Assembly (NCBI RefSeq): GCF_001642725.1
Contig: NZ_LSUQ01000001.1
Span: 1-64,000, forward strand
Direction of reading: 5' to 3'
Origin: Ferroacidibacillus organovorans
GTDB lineage: Bacteria > Bacillota > Bacilli > Alicyclobacillales > SLC66
DNA: 64,000 bases
The notes under the pieces were generated by a model. It had not been told where the DNA came from and made no database searches. It saw only the letters and a list, made by a program, of their open reading frames with translations. The translations under genes were made by a program, and so were the position numbers. Positions 9,459 to 18,261 of this stretch are shown here, piece by piece. Within the stretch, counting starts at the first letter, position 1. The number at the start of each line of letters is the position of its first letter.

Positions 9459-10337
9459 ATGGATGCCGATCGAAAAATCTACCTAAACGGCCAACTCGTG
9501 CCAAAAGAACAGGCGGTCGTTTCCGTCTATGATCACGGTTTTCTTTATGGAGACGGGATCTTTGAGGGGATTCGCATTTATGACGGTGTCATTTTTCGAC
9601 TGGATGAACACCTGGAAAGACTCTATGATTCGGCGAAGTCGATCCTCCTTGACGTCCCCTTAACGTTTGAAGAAATGGCGAGCGCAGTGCTAGACACGGT
9701 GCGCGCAAATGGCCTGCAAAACGGCTACATTCGATTGGTCATCTCGCGCGGACCAGGAGACCTCGGGCTTGACCCGCGGAGCTGCCCGCGCGCAAACATC
9801 GTCATCATTGCGGATACGATTCAACTCTTCCCGCAAAAATATTATGAAGAAGGTCTGAAAATTGTTACGGTGCCGACGCGCCGGAACCCGGTTGGAGCGC
9901 TCAACCCACAGATTAAGTCGCTGAACTATCTCAACAGCGTTCTCGTCAAGATTGAGGCGGCAAACGCTGGATGTCTCGAGGCGCTCACGGTCAATGCGGA
10001 AGGGTATGTTTGTGAAGGGTCGGGCGACAACGTGTTTATCGTAAAGAAAGGGCGCGTCTACACGCCCCCAATCTATCTGGGCGCGCTCGACGGCATCACG
10101 CGTCGCTCGATCATCGATCTGTGCGCAAAGCTGTCTATTCCATTGCAAGAGACGCCGTTTACGCGTCACGATGTGTTTGTGGCGGATGAGGTGTTCTTGA
10201 CAGGGACGGCTGCGGAATTGATTCCGGTCGTCGAAGTGGATCGCCGGACGATTGGAAGCGGCGTGCCGGGTGAAGTCACAAAGCGACTGCACCGCGCGTT
10301 TCACGAGTTAGTCCGCATAGACGGTCGACGACTTTAA
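9459..10337 (+). CDS. ilvE: Branched-chain amino acid aminotransferase
   Basis: Class IV PLP aminotransferase catalysing the last step of valine, leucine and isoleucine synthesis; 292 residues. Typical segments are VYDHGFLYGDGIFEGIR, the PLP-lysine region IKSLNYLN, and EGSGDNVFIV with the glutamate that contacts the cofactor. The ATG at 9459 follows AAGGGATGGG. The frame is open much further upstream through the riboswitch, but that part is not protein-like. First gene of the ilv-leu operon; 88 nt separate it from ilvB. Confidence 0.95.
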   Translation: MDADRKIYLNGQLVPKEQAVVSVYDHGFLYGDGIFEGIRIYDGVIFRLDEHLERLYDSAKSILLDVPLTFEEMASAVLDTVRANGLQNGYIRLVISRGPGDLGLDPRSCPRANIVIIADTIQLFPQKYYEEGLKIVTVPTRRNPVGALNPQIKSLNYLNSVLVKIEAANAGCLEALTVNAEGYVCEGSGDNVFIVKKGRVYTPPIYLGALDGITRRSIIDLCAKLSIPLQETPFTRHDVFVADEVFLTGTAAELIPVVEVDRRTIGSGVPGEVTKRLHRAFHELVRIDGRRL

Positions 10338-10425
10338 GTGTGCGATCTTTCATATGCATCAGGCGTAGAGAAAAAGAGATTGTGTCAAGAGAGAGTGTAA
10401 CGTGAGAGGAAAGGGAGGAAACCCA

Positions 10426-12162
10426 GTGAGCGCGAGCCAGACGTTTGAGACGATTCAAGCGCATCCGGAAAAACGGAAAATGCCTAAAGTCTCACTCGGC
10501 GCTGAACTGTTGTGCGACCTGCTGATTCAAGCGGGTGTCGACACAATCTTTGGCTATCCGGGTGGTGCAGTGTTACCGATCTACGACGCACTTTTTGACG
10601 CACCGCTCCGACATATTCTGACGCGCCACGAACAGGGCGCCATCCACGCGGCGCAAGGGTTTTCTCGCGCGACCGGGCGACCGGGCGTAGTGCTTGCGAC
10701 GTCGGGGCCGGGCGCCACTAACCTTGTCACCGGGATCACCGACGCGTTTATGGATTCGACGCCGGTGATCATTTTGACAGGCCAAGTGGCCTCGGAGAAA
10801 ATTGGCAGCGACGCGTTTCAAGAGGCAGATATCATCGGAATCACCTTGCCGATTACGAAACACAATTATCAGGTGAGAAACATCGCAGACCTCCCGCAGG
10901 TCATCGCTGACGCGTTTCACATCGCGACTACCGGGCGACCGGGTCCGGTCTTGATCGATCTCCCAAAGGACATGATGTCAGGTCCCGCGCAGCGATGCCA
11001 AATGCCAGAGCCAGCGCCGCGCGGCTATCGTGTCCCAAAGGCGCCAGATCCTGTGGTGCTCGAGCAAGTTGCGGCAGAGATCAAGCGGGCAAAACGTCCG
11101 CTGCTTTATATCGGCGGCGGGATTATCAGTTCGAAGTCCTCGGAAGATCTGCGCGAATTCGCACGGAGGAATCAAATCCCGGTAACGTCGACGCTCCTCG
11201 GGCTTGGCGCTTATCCGGCAGGGGATGACCTGTTCGTTGGAATGCTTGGCATGCACGGCATCTATGCCGCGAATCGGGCGATCACAGAGTGCGATGTTTT
11301 GATCGCGCTCGGGGTGCGCTTTGACGATCGCGTGACGGGTAAGCTTGAACGCTTTTCTCCCCACTCAAAGAAGATTCACGTTGACATCGACCCAGCAGAA
11401 ATCAATAAGAATGTACCTGTCATGTGGCCAGTGGTGGCGGATGTCGGCATGACGCTGCGCGGGCTCTTGGCGCTTGACTGCGTCCCGGATGCTGAGGCGT
11501 GGCGGCGGCAGATTGCCGGATGGCATGAGGAGTGGCCGCTGTCCTATCGCCCGGCGCAGGATGGACTAAAACCTCAGCGTGTCGTTGAGTTATTGGCAGA
11601 AGCGACAAAAGGGCAAGCCATCGTGACGACAGAAGTTGGGCAGCACCAAATGTGGGCGGCGCTTTTTTACCCATTCACGCGACCGCGCCAATGGATCACG
11701 TCAGGCGGTCTCGGCACGATGGGCTTTGGATTTCCCGCGGCGATGGGTGCGCAAGTTGCAATGCCGGAGCAAACGGTCGTATGTATCGCCGGCGATGCGA
11801 GTTTCCAAATGAACGTGCAAGAATTGCAAACGATCGTTGAGAACAAGTTGCCGGTTAAAGTGGCAATTCTAAACAACGGATTTCTCGGCATGGTGCGCCA
11901 GTGGCAGCAGTTTTTTCACGAGCGTCGCTATGCAGAGAGTCGCATTGGGTCTCCTGATTATGTGAAACTCGCTGATGCGTATGGCGCACTCGGATTGCGC
12001 GCGGCAAACGCGCACGAGGCTGAGGCAATCATTGAACAGGCGTTACGCCACGATGGGCCGGTGATCATGGAGTTTCTCGTTCACGAAGAGGAGAACGTGT
12101 TCCCGATGGTTCCTCCTGGTGCAGGGACGGATCAGATGACACTGGAATGGGAGGAGGCGTGA
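10426..12162 (+). CDS. ilvB: Acetolactate synthase, large (catalytic) subunit
   Basis: ThDP- and FAD-dependent enzyme condensing pyruvate with pyruvate or 2-oxobutanoate; 578 residues. Present are the FGYPGGAVLPIYDAL start with RHEQGAIHAAQGFSRATG (catalytic Glu), the central FAD region, and the ThDP/Mg motif GDASFQMNVQELQTIVENK with the closing NN. The start GTG at 10426 follows GGGAGG at 10413-10418; a GTG eight codons earlier (10402) has no ribosome site. Its stop overlaps the ilvN start (TGATG). Confidence 0.96.
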   Translation: MSASQTFETIQAHPEKRKMPKVSLGAELLCDLLIQAGVDTIFGYPGGAVLPIYDALFDAPLRHILTRHEQGAIHAAQGFSRATGRPGVVLATSGPGATNLVTGITDAFMDSTPVIILTGQVASEKIGSDAFQEADIIGITLPITKHNYQVRNIADLPQVIADAFHIATTGRPGPVLIDLPKDMMSGPAQRCQMPEPAPRGYRVPKAPDPVVLEQVAAEIKRAKRPLLYIGGGIISSKSSEDLREFARRNQIPVTSTLLGLGAYPAGDDLFVGMLGMHGIYAANRAITECDVLIALGVRFDDRVTGKLERFSPHSKKIHVDIDPAEINKNVPVMWPVVADVGMTLRGLLALDCVPDAEAWRRQIAGWHEEWPLSYRPAQDGLKPQRVVELLAEATKGQAIVTTEVGQHQMWAALFYPFTRPRQWITSGGLGTMGFGFPAAMGAQVAMPEQTVVCIAGDASFQMNVQELQTIVENKLPVKVAILNNGFLGMVRQWQQFFHERRYAESRIGSPDYVKLADAYGALGLRAANAHEAEAIIEQALRHDGPVIMEFLVHEEENVFPMVPPGAGTDQMTLEWEEA

Positions 12163-12689
12163 TGATGGAGCGAATCCTCAGTGTGATTGTCAATGATCGC
12201 CCCGGTGTCCTCGCGCGCGTTGCCGGCCTTTTTTCCAGACGCGGTTTTAACATTGAAAGCATCACCGTCGGGTCGGCTGAAGAGCCGACCTATAGTCGCA
12301 TGACGATTGTAAGCCACGGCGATGACGCGATGGCTCAGCAGATGGTCGTTCAATTGATGAAACTGGTGGATGTGATCGATGTGCACGACATCTCGCGCGA
12401 GAAGGTAGTTTCACGCGAACTCGCGCTCATCAAGGTGCGAATCGCCAAGGAGACGCGCATGGAAATTTCTCATATCCTCGAACCGTTTCGCGTTTCGATT
12501 GTCGATGTGGGTCACACGTCCATGAGCGTTGAAGTGACAGGAGACACGGAGAAGGTAGATGCGCTTATTGGTCTCCTTTCACCCTATGGCGTGCTTGCAA
12601 TCGCGCGCACAGGTGTGACGGCGCTCGTGCGTTCAGGGATCTCCGAGGCGGACTCTTATGACGAACGGCAAACGGCATGGCCGATGTAG
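12162..12689 (+). CDS. ilvN: Acetolactate synthase, small (regulatory) subunit
   Basis: ACT-domain subunit (also called IlvH) that activates IlvB and confers valine feedback; 175 residues. An ACT domain fills residues 3-75 ([30 protein letters not shown]), followed by the ALS small-subunit C-terminal domain. Two adjacent ATG codons (12162 and 12165) follow GGGAGGAGG at 12149-12157; either could be used. It overlaps ilvB by 1 nt, the usual arrangement for stoichiometric synthesis. Confidence 0.94.
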   Translation: MMERILSVIVNDRPGVLARVAGLFSRRGFNIESITVGSAEEPTYSRMTIVSHGDDAMAQQMVVQLMKLVDVIDVHDISREKVVSRELALIKVRIAKETRMEISHILEPFRVSIVDVGHTSMSVEVTGDTEKVDALIGLLSPYGVLAIARTGVTALVRSGISEADSYDERQTAWPM

Positions 12690-12727
12690 TGATGCAGAGA
12701 AAAATGAAATTATGGGAGAGATCATTT

Positions 12728-13714
12728 ATGCAAATGTTTTATGAAAATGACGCAAACCTTCACATCCTCGCGGAAAAAACGGTCGCCGTGGTCGGCTATG
12801 GAAGTCAGGGCCACGCGCAAGCGCAAAATTTGCGCGATAGCGGTGTGCGCGTGATCATTGCGCAGCGCAACGGCAAGTCGGCGGATAAAGCGCGTGAAGA
12901 CGGCTTCACGGTTGTCAGCGTGGCAGAAGCTGCACAGACTGCCGATATTTTGCAAATCCTTCTGCCAGACGAATCGCAGGCGCGCGTATATAAGGAAGAA
13001 ATTGAGCCGTATCTGCGCAGCGGGCAGACACTTATGTTTTCACACGGTTTTAATATCCACTTTCAACAAATTAAACCACCCACCTTTGTCGATGTCGTGC
13101 TAGCGGCGCCTAAAGGGCCGGGACATCTCGTTCGCCGCGTCTATGAGGGCGGCGCGGGCGTTCCAGCATTGATCGCAGTGGCTCAGGATGCATCGGGACA
13201 CGCGCGGGAAACGGCGCTCGCCTATGCGAAAGGGATCGGCGCGACGCGCGCGGGCGTTCTTGAAACTACCTTTAAAGAAGAGACGGAGACCGATCTGTTC
13301 GGCGAGCAGGCCGTGCTTTGCGGCGGTGTGAGCGCGCTTGTCAAAGCAGGCTTTGAGACGCTTGTCGATGCGGGGTATCAACCGGAAATTGCATTTTTTG
13401 AATGCTGCCACGAACTCAAGCTCATTGTCGATCTCATCTATGAAGGTGGGCTTGAGCGCATGCACGACTCGATTAGCGACACGGCAGAGTATGGCGATTA
13501 TACCGCAGGACCAAAAATTGTCACAGATGAGACAAGGCGCGCGATGAAAGCGATTCTAAAAGACATACAGACGGGTGTCTTCGCACGCAACTGGATTCTT
13601 GAAAACCAAGCTGGACGACCCTCCTTCTCAGCGATGCGCCGCATCGACGCGGAACATCCCTTGGAGCAGGTTGGAAAAGAACTCCGCGGCATGATGAGTT
13701 TTATTGCGAAATAA
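12728..13714 (+). CDS. ilvC: Ketol-acid reductoisomerase
   Basis: NADPH- and Mg-dependent isomeroreductase turning acetolactate or acetohydroxybutyrate into dihydroxy acids; 328 residues, class I (short) form. The N-terminal Rossmann motif is [21 protein letters not shown]. The C-terminal metal-binding knotted domain includes [18 protein letters not shown] and [18 protein letters not shown]. The ATG at 12728 follows GGGAGAG with a 7-nt spacing; earlier in-frame starts inside ilvN are unlikely. Confidence 0.96.
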   Translation: MQMFYENDANLHILAEKTVAVVGYGSQGHAQAQNLRDSGVRVIIAQRNGKSADKAREDGFTVVSVAEAAQTADILQILLPDESQARVYKEEIEPYLRSGQTLMFSHGFNIHFQQIKPPTFVDVVLAAPKGPGHLVRRVYEGGAGVPALIAVAQDASGHARETALAYAKGIGATRAGVLETTFKEETETDLFGEQAVLCGGVSALVKAGFETLVDAGYQPEIAFFECCHELKLIVDLIYEGGLERMHDSISDTAEYGDYTAGPKIVTDETRRAMKAILKDIQTGVFARNWILENQAGRPSFSAMRRIDAEHPLEQVGKELRGMMSFIAK

Positions 13715-13745
13715 ACAAATAAAATGTGTAGCTGTGTAGAATCGA

Positions 13746-13785
13746 CAAGCGCGTGTCACCCGCACGGTGTGGGTACGCGCGCTTG
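13746..13785 (+). other. Intercistronic hairpin between ilvC and leuA
   Basis: CAAGCGCG at the 5' end pairs with CGCGCTTG at the 3' end, with a further inner ACCC/GGGT stem. No T-tract follows, so it is more likely an mRNA processing or stability element than a terminator. Confidence 0.4.
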
Positions 13786-13812
13786 CGAACCATATGAAAG
13801 GAGTGAGTCACG

Positions 13813-15345
13813 ATGAGGCGGATCCGCATTTTTGACACCACATTGCGCGATGGAGAGCAATCCCCGGGTGTGACGCTGACCCCGGCAGAAAAGTTGGAGA
13901 TTGCGAGGCAACTGGTTCGACTTCGAGTCGACGTGATCGAAGCGGGCTATCCGGCCGCATCACCTGGTGACTTTTCCTCCGTTGAAGCGATTTCTCGCGT
14001 CGCCAAAGGGGTTACTGTCTGTGGACTTGCGCGCGCGGTGCAAAGCGATATTCAAACAGCCTATGACGCGATTAAAGAGGCAGATGACCCGCGCATTCAC
14101 TTGTTTTTAGCTACATCGAATATACACATGGAAAAAAAATTGCGCTTGACGCGCGCACAAGTTGAAGAGCAAGTGGATCGTATGGTTCGCTTCGCGGCAA
14201 CGCTTACGCCAAACGTACAGTTTTCACCGGAAGACGGCGGCCGTACAGATCTTGATTTTCTTGTGCGCATCGTCGAGATTGCCATTCGCGCCGGCGCCAA
14301 GGTGATCAACATCCCCGACACGGTTGGCTTCTTGTTGCCATCGGAGTATGCCATGCGCATGAAGCATGTGCGCGATCACGTGGAGTTTGGTGATGTGCAG
14401 CTCTCCGCGCACTGTCACGACGATCTTGGACTCGCAGTCGCCAATTCTCTCGCTGCCATCTCAGCGGGTGTCGATCAAGTGGAGGGAACGATCAACGGAA
14501 TCGGGGAGCGCGCTGGCAATGCATCTTTGGAAGAGATTGCAGTCGCTCTGTCGCTTCGCGCAGAGCAGTTTGGCGCGTCGACAAATATCGATCTCTCGCA
14601 AATCGTTCGCACATCGCGTCTTGTCAGTCGCTTGACTGGGATGGTTGTCCCGCCTAACAAAGCCGTGGTGGGCGCAAACGCGTTTGCACACGAATCGGGT
14701 ATTCATCAAGACGGGGTCATCAAAGAGCGTACGACGTATGAAATTATTGATCCATCCTCCGTGGGTCTCACGGAGAATCGTTCGCTCGTTCTCGGGAAGC
14801 ATTCTGGGCGTCACGCATTTCGCAAGAACCTCGAAGAAATGGGATATGTGCTCGCCGATGGAGACCTCGCAGAAGTCTTTAAGCGTTTCAAGGCGTTGTG
14901 TGACCGCAAAAAAATTGTGACAGAAGAGGACATTCTTGCGCTCGTTGATGAGCGTTACCACGAGGATGTCGTAGGGCCGTACGCGCTTGACTATCTTCAC
15001 GTTTCTACGGGCAATTTTGCGCTCGCGACAGCGACGGTTCGCGTGACGGGACCAGACGGCGTGAAGGAGGAGGCAGCGGTCGGGAACGGTGGCGTCGAGG
15101 CGATTTACAATGCGCTTGATCGCGTGACCGGTGAGCAACTGGAACTCAAGTCGTATCAGATTCTATCGGTGACACCAGGACAGGATGCGCTCGGTGAGGT
15201 GCGCGTGCAGATTGCGGCGGGCGTCCATCGCGTCGCTGGTCGCTATGTGGCGAGCGACGTGTTAGAGGCATCCGCGCGCGCGTATCTGGATGCGATCAAT
15301 CGTTTGATTTATGTGCGCGGCGCTAAAATGACTGTGCAGAACTGA
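13813..15345 (+). CDS. leuA: 2-isopropylmalate synthase
   Basis: First committed step of leucine synthesis, condensing acetyl-CoA with 2-oxoisovalerate; 510 residues. The HMGL-like TIM barrel begins at FDTTLRDGEQSPGV (metal Asp and catalytic Arg). It includes LSAHCHDDLGLAVANS (metal histidines) and GTINGIGERAGNASLEEI. The C-terminal part from about residue 390 is the LeuA dimer domain that binds leucine. The ATG at 13813 has AAAGGAGTGAG upstream. It differs from cimA at the window end, which has LRDGAQTEGV in place of LRDGEQSPGV. Confidence 0.96.
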   Translation: MRRIRIFDTTLRDGEQSPGVTLTPAEKLEIARQLVRLRVDVIEAGYPAASPGDFSSVEAISRVAKGVTVCGLARAVQSDIQTAYDAIKEADDPRIHLFLATSNIHMEKKLRLTRAQVEEQVDRMVRFAATLTPNVQFSPEDGGRTDLDFLVRIVEIAIRAGAKVINIPDTVGFLLPSEYAMRMKHVRDHVEFGDVQLSAHCHDDLGLAVANSLAAISAGVDQVEGTINGIGERAGNASLEEIAVALSLRAEQFGASTNIDLSQIVRTSRLVSRLTGMVVPPNKAVVGANAFAHESGIHQDGVIKERTTYEIIDPSSVGLTENRSLVLGKHSGRHAFRKNLEEMGYVLADGDLAEVFKRFKALCDRKKIVTEEDILALVDERYHEDVVGPYALDYLHVSTGNFALATATVRVTGPDGVKEEAAVGNGGVEAIYNALDRVTGEQLELKSYQILSVTPGQDALGEVRVQIAAGVHRVAGRYVASDVLEASARAYLDAINRLIYVRGAKMTVQN

Positions 15346-15383
15346 TTCTTTATCGTTTTACAGGTTGAAATGGAGGGTTTTCC

Positions 15384-16451
15384 TTGGCAAAACGTGTGGC
15401 ACTCTTGCCGGGCGATGGGATCGGACCGGACGTTGTCGCATCGGCAGTCCGGGTGCTTCGGCAGGTCTTTTCTGACCGCCCAGAGGCACTCTCGTTTCAG
15501 TACCATCTCCTTGGCGGTTCGGCGATCGATGAGACGGGCCAGCCTTTTCCAGAAGAGACGCGCGCGGCGGTGCTCGCCTCTGACGCGGTTTTGTTGGGAG
15601 CTGTCGGCGGACCAAAGTGGGACAAAGGGCCAGGTCACTTGCGCCCTGAAGCGGGACTTCTCGCGCTGCGCAAGACGCTTGGCGTCTACGCGAATATGCG
15701 CCCTGTGCGCGCGTACGAAAGACTGCTCGACGCGTCACCTCTACGCCTTGATGTGGCAAAAGGGGTTGATCTCCTCATCATCAGAGAGTTGACTGGCGGA
15801 ATCTATTTTGGCGAACGGGAGCGCGGGGATACGGCGCTCGAGGGGCGTTTTGCCAAAGACACGATGTATTACACAGAGATGGAGATTCGGCGTGTTGTAA
15901 AAAAGGGGTTTGAGGCGGCGCGCGATCGCAAAGGCCATCTCACCTCGGTAGACAAGGCGAATGTGCTCGACAGCTCGCGCCTCTGGCGCGAGGTGGTCGA
16001 TGACATGAAAAAGGATTTCCCAGATGTTACGGTGGAGCACGTGCTCGTTGATTCCTGCGCGATGCACCTTGTCACAAGGCCGGAGCGTTTTGATGTCATT
16101 GTCACAGAGAACCTGTTTGGGGATATCCTGAGTGACGAAGCGGCCGTTTTGACTGGATCGATTGGTGTGCTTCCGTCTGCAAGCCTCGGCGATGGGCCAG
16201 GGCTGTACGAGCCAATTCACGGTTCAGCGCCTGACATCGCGGGAAAGGGGATCGCGAACCCACTCGGCACGATTCTTTCGGCTGCAATGATGCTGCGTCA
16301 TTCGCTCGCAGAGCCTGAGCGCGCGGAGCGCATGGAGGCGGCGGTTTCGCGTGTCATCGATGCGGGACTGCGCACGGCCGATCTGGCGCGCGGGCAAGCA
16401 TCCGTTTCAACGAATGCAATGACCGATGCGGTGATTGCGGCGCTGCTTTAG
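15384..16451 (+). CDS. leuB: 3-isopropylmalate dehydrogenase
   Basis: NAD-dependent oxidative decarboxylase of the leucine pathway; 355 residues. Motifs are LLPGDGIGPDVV at the N-terminus, RELTGGIYFGE, the metal-binding VTENLFGDILSDEAA, and GLYEPIHGSAPDIAGKGIANP at the coenzyme site. The start is TTG at 15384, preceded by GGAGGG. leuC and leuD, normally next in this operon, are not here; a helicase gene follows instead, so the two isomerase genes must lie elsewhere. Confidence 0.96.
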   Translation: MAKRVALLPGDGIGPDVVASAVRVLRQVFSDRPEALSFQYHLLGGSAIDETGQPFPEETRAAVLASDAVLLGAVGGPKWDKGPGHLRPEAGLLALRKTLGVYANMRPVRAYERLLDASPLRLDVAKGVDLLIIRELTGGIYFGERERGDTALEGRFAKDTMYYTEMEIRRVVKKGFEAARDRKGHLTSVDKANVLDSSRLWREVVDDMKKDFPDVTVEHVLVDSCAMHLVTRPERFDVIVTENLFGDILSDEAAVLTGSIGVLPSASLGDGPGLYEPIHGSAPDIAGKGIANPLGTILSAAMMLRHSLAEPERAERMEAAVSRVIDAGLRTADLARGQASVSTNAMTDAVIAALL

Positions 16452-16509
16452 GAATGATGAGTTAAAACGAGTAAAGTGGATGAATTCTGTCAAGCCTATG
16501 AATCAGGCG

Positions 16510-16518
16510 TGGTATACT
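16510..16518 (+). promoter_or_regulatory. Possible extended -10 promoter for the XPB helicase pair
   Basis: TGGTATACT is a TGn-extended -10 element, 63 nt upstream of the helicase start. No convincing -35 box is visible. It would separate the helicase pair from ilv-leu transcription. Confidence 0.45.
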
Positions 16519-16581
16519 GATTCGTAGGCTTACGTTCTGTTTTTATGCGCGTGCGACGTGGCTCGAGGAGGAAGATTTACG

Positions 16582-18261
16582 ATGGACAAGCCAGTCATCG
16601 TTCAGATGGATGGATCAATCTTATTGGATGTGCATCATTCTGACGCAGATGCGGCGAGGCAATGTCTCGTTCCTTTTGCAGAGCTAGAAAAGAGCCCAGA
16701 TCATTTTCACACGTATCGCGTTACTGCGCTATCTCTCTGGAATGCGGCGTCGGCGGGCCACCGCTCAGCAGAAATTGTGGAGAATCTGCGCTCGATCAGC
16801 CGCTACGATGTACCGCCGCCGATTATTCGTTTCATCACAGAGACAATGGATCGCTACGGCATCCTCGAACTTCATCGCGGTGAAAACGGATTGACCCTCT
16901 TCAGCCATGACCCGCTTGCGCTTCTCGAAGTGACTCAACATCGCTCCATCGCGCCGTTTGTGCGCCGAAATGTCTCCGCTTCTGCGGTTGAGATTCCACT
17001 GCTCGCGCGTGGAACAATTAAGGTGGCGCTGACGAAACTCGGCTATCCTGTTCGGGATCTGGCTGGCTATGCCGAAGGGCAACCTCTGCAATTCTCGCTG
17101 CGCGAGTTTTTGGGTGAGGGAGTTCCGTTTACGCTGCGCGACTATCAGGAACAGGCGGCAGAGTCGTTTCACGAAGGCGGCAATCTGTCAGGCGGATCGG
17201 GCGTTCTGACGCTGCCGTGCGGCGCTGGAAAAACGATTATTGGCCTGCGCGCAATGGAACTTCTGCAAACTTCGACGCTCATTCTTGCGGCGAACGTGAC
17301 GGCAGCCAGGCAGTGGATTCACGAGTGTATCGACAAGACGACGCTCACGCCAGACCAAGTCGCCGAGTACAGTGGAGAGAGTAAAATGACGGCGCCTGTC
17401 ACCGTGGCAACCTATCAGATTCTCAGCTACCGTCCTCGTGGGAAGGATGATTTTCCCCATTTATCACTTTTATCCTCACATAACTGGGGTCTCATTATTT
17501 ACGATGAGGTCCATCTTCTTCCGGCGCCCGTATTTCGCATTACAGCAGAGATTCAGGCGCGCCGCCGACTGGGACTCACCGCGACACTTGTGCGCGAAGA
17601 TGGGAAGGAAGAAGAGGTCTTCTCGCTTATCGGCCCCAAAAAGTTTGACGCACCGTGGAAAGAGCTCGAGGCGCAGGGGTATATCGCGACGGCGATGTGC
17701 ACGGAGGTGCGTGTCGGGTTGAACGATGAGGAGCGCCGTCACTACGCGGTCTCTGAACTCCGCGAGAAGGCGCGAATTGCGGCTGAGGCGAAGGAGAAGG
17801 AAGACGCGGTGCTGCGGCTTGTCGCGCGACATCCACAAGACATGATTCTCATCATCGGACAGTACATTGATCAACTCAAGCGGATCGCGGAGAAACTAAG
17901 CGCTCCTTTGATTACAGGAAGTACAAAATCGCGTGAGCGGGATGAACTCTACCAGGCGTTTCGCATTGGCGAATTGCGCGTTCTTGTCGTCTCGAAGGTT
18001 GCCAATTTCTCAATTGACCTCCCCGACGCTTCTGTCGCGATTCAGATTTCCGGCGCGTTTGGGTCACGCCAGGAAGAGGCGCAACGCCTTGGACGGATTA
18101 TGCGCCCAAAGGCGGACGGAATGACCGCCCACTTTTATTCGGTGGTGACACGGGAAACGAAGGATCAGGAGTTTGCGCTCGGTCGTCAGCGTTTCTTAAC
18201 AGAGCAAGGCTATCAGTATGACATTGTCGATCTCGCGGATCTTGAAGAGGTGTACGCATAA
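16582..18261 (+). CDS. XPB/ERCC3-type DNA repair helicase
   Basis: A 559-residue superfamily 2 helicase related to eukaryotic/archaeal XPB. In order: an N-terminal domain (about 1-190, XPB-type damage-recognition-like), Walker A LPCGAGKTI near 213, the DEVH box IYDEVHLL, motif III LTATLVREDGKE with the RED triplet typical of XPB, and motif VI EAQRLGRIMRPK. It acts on DNA in the cytoplasm, presumably in repair. The ATG at 16582 follows GAGGAGGAAG. The next gene starts directly after its stop and is a helicase-associated protein, the same pairing seen in mycobacteria (Rv0861c/Rv0862c, from memory). Confidence 0.9.
   Translation: MDKPVIVQMDGSILLDVHHSDADAARQCLVPFAELEKSPDHFHTYRVTALSLWNAASAGHRSAEIVENLRSISRYDVPPPIIRFITETMDRYGILELHRGENGLTLFSHDPLALLEVTQHRSIAPFVRRNVSASAVEIPLLARGTIKVALTKLGYPVRDLAGYAEGQPLQFSLREFLGEGVPFTLRDYQEQAAESFHEGGNLSGGSGVLTLPCGAGKTIIGLRAMELLQTSTLILAANVTAARQWIHECIDKTTLTPDQVAEYSGESKMTAPVTVATYQILSYRPRGKDDFPHLSLLSSHNWGLIIYDEVHLLPAPVFRITAEIQARRRLGLTATLVREDGKEEEVFSLIGPKKFDAPWKELEAQGYIATAMCTEVRVGLNDEERRHYAVSELREKARIAAEAKEKEDAVLRLVARHPQDMILIIGQYIDQLKRIAEKLSAPLITGSTKSRERDELYQAFRIGELRVLVVSKVANFSIDLPDASVAIQISGAFGSRQEEAQRLGRIMRPKADGMTAHFYSVVTRETKDQEFALGRQRFLTEQGYQYDIVDLADLEEVYA

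Noticed and set aside
13746-13785. Terminator between ilvC and leuA
   Set aside because: The hairpin lacks a T-tract, and leuA follows in the same operon with a normal ribosome site.
14461-15138. 225-codon antisense frame within leuA
   Set aside because: It is a shadow of leuA on the other strand, Arg/Cys-rich, with no start signal.
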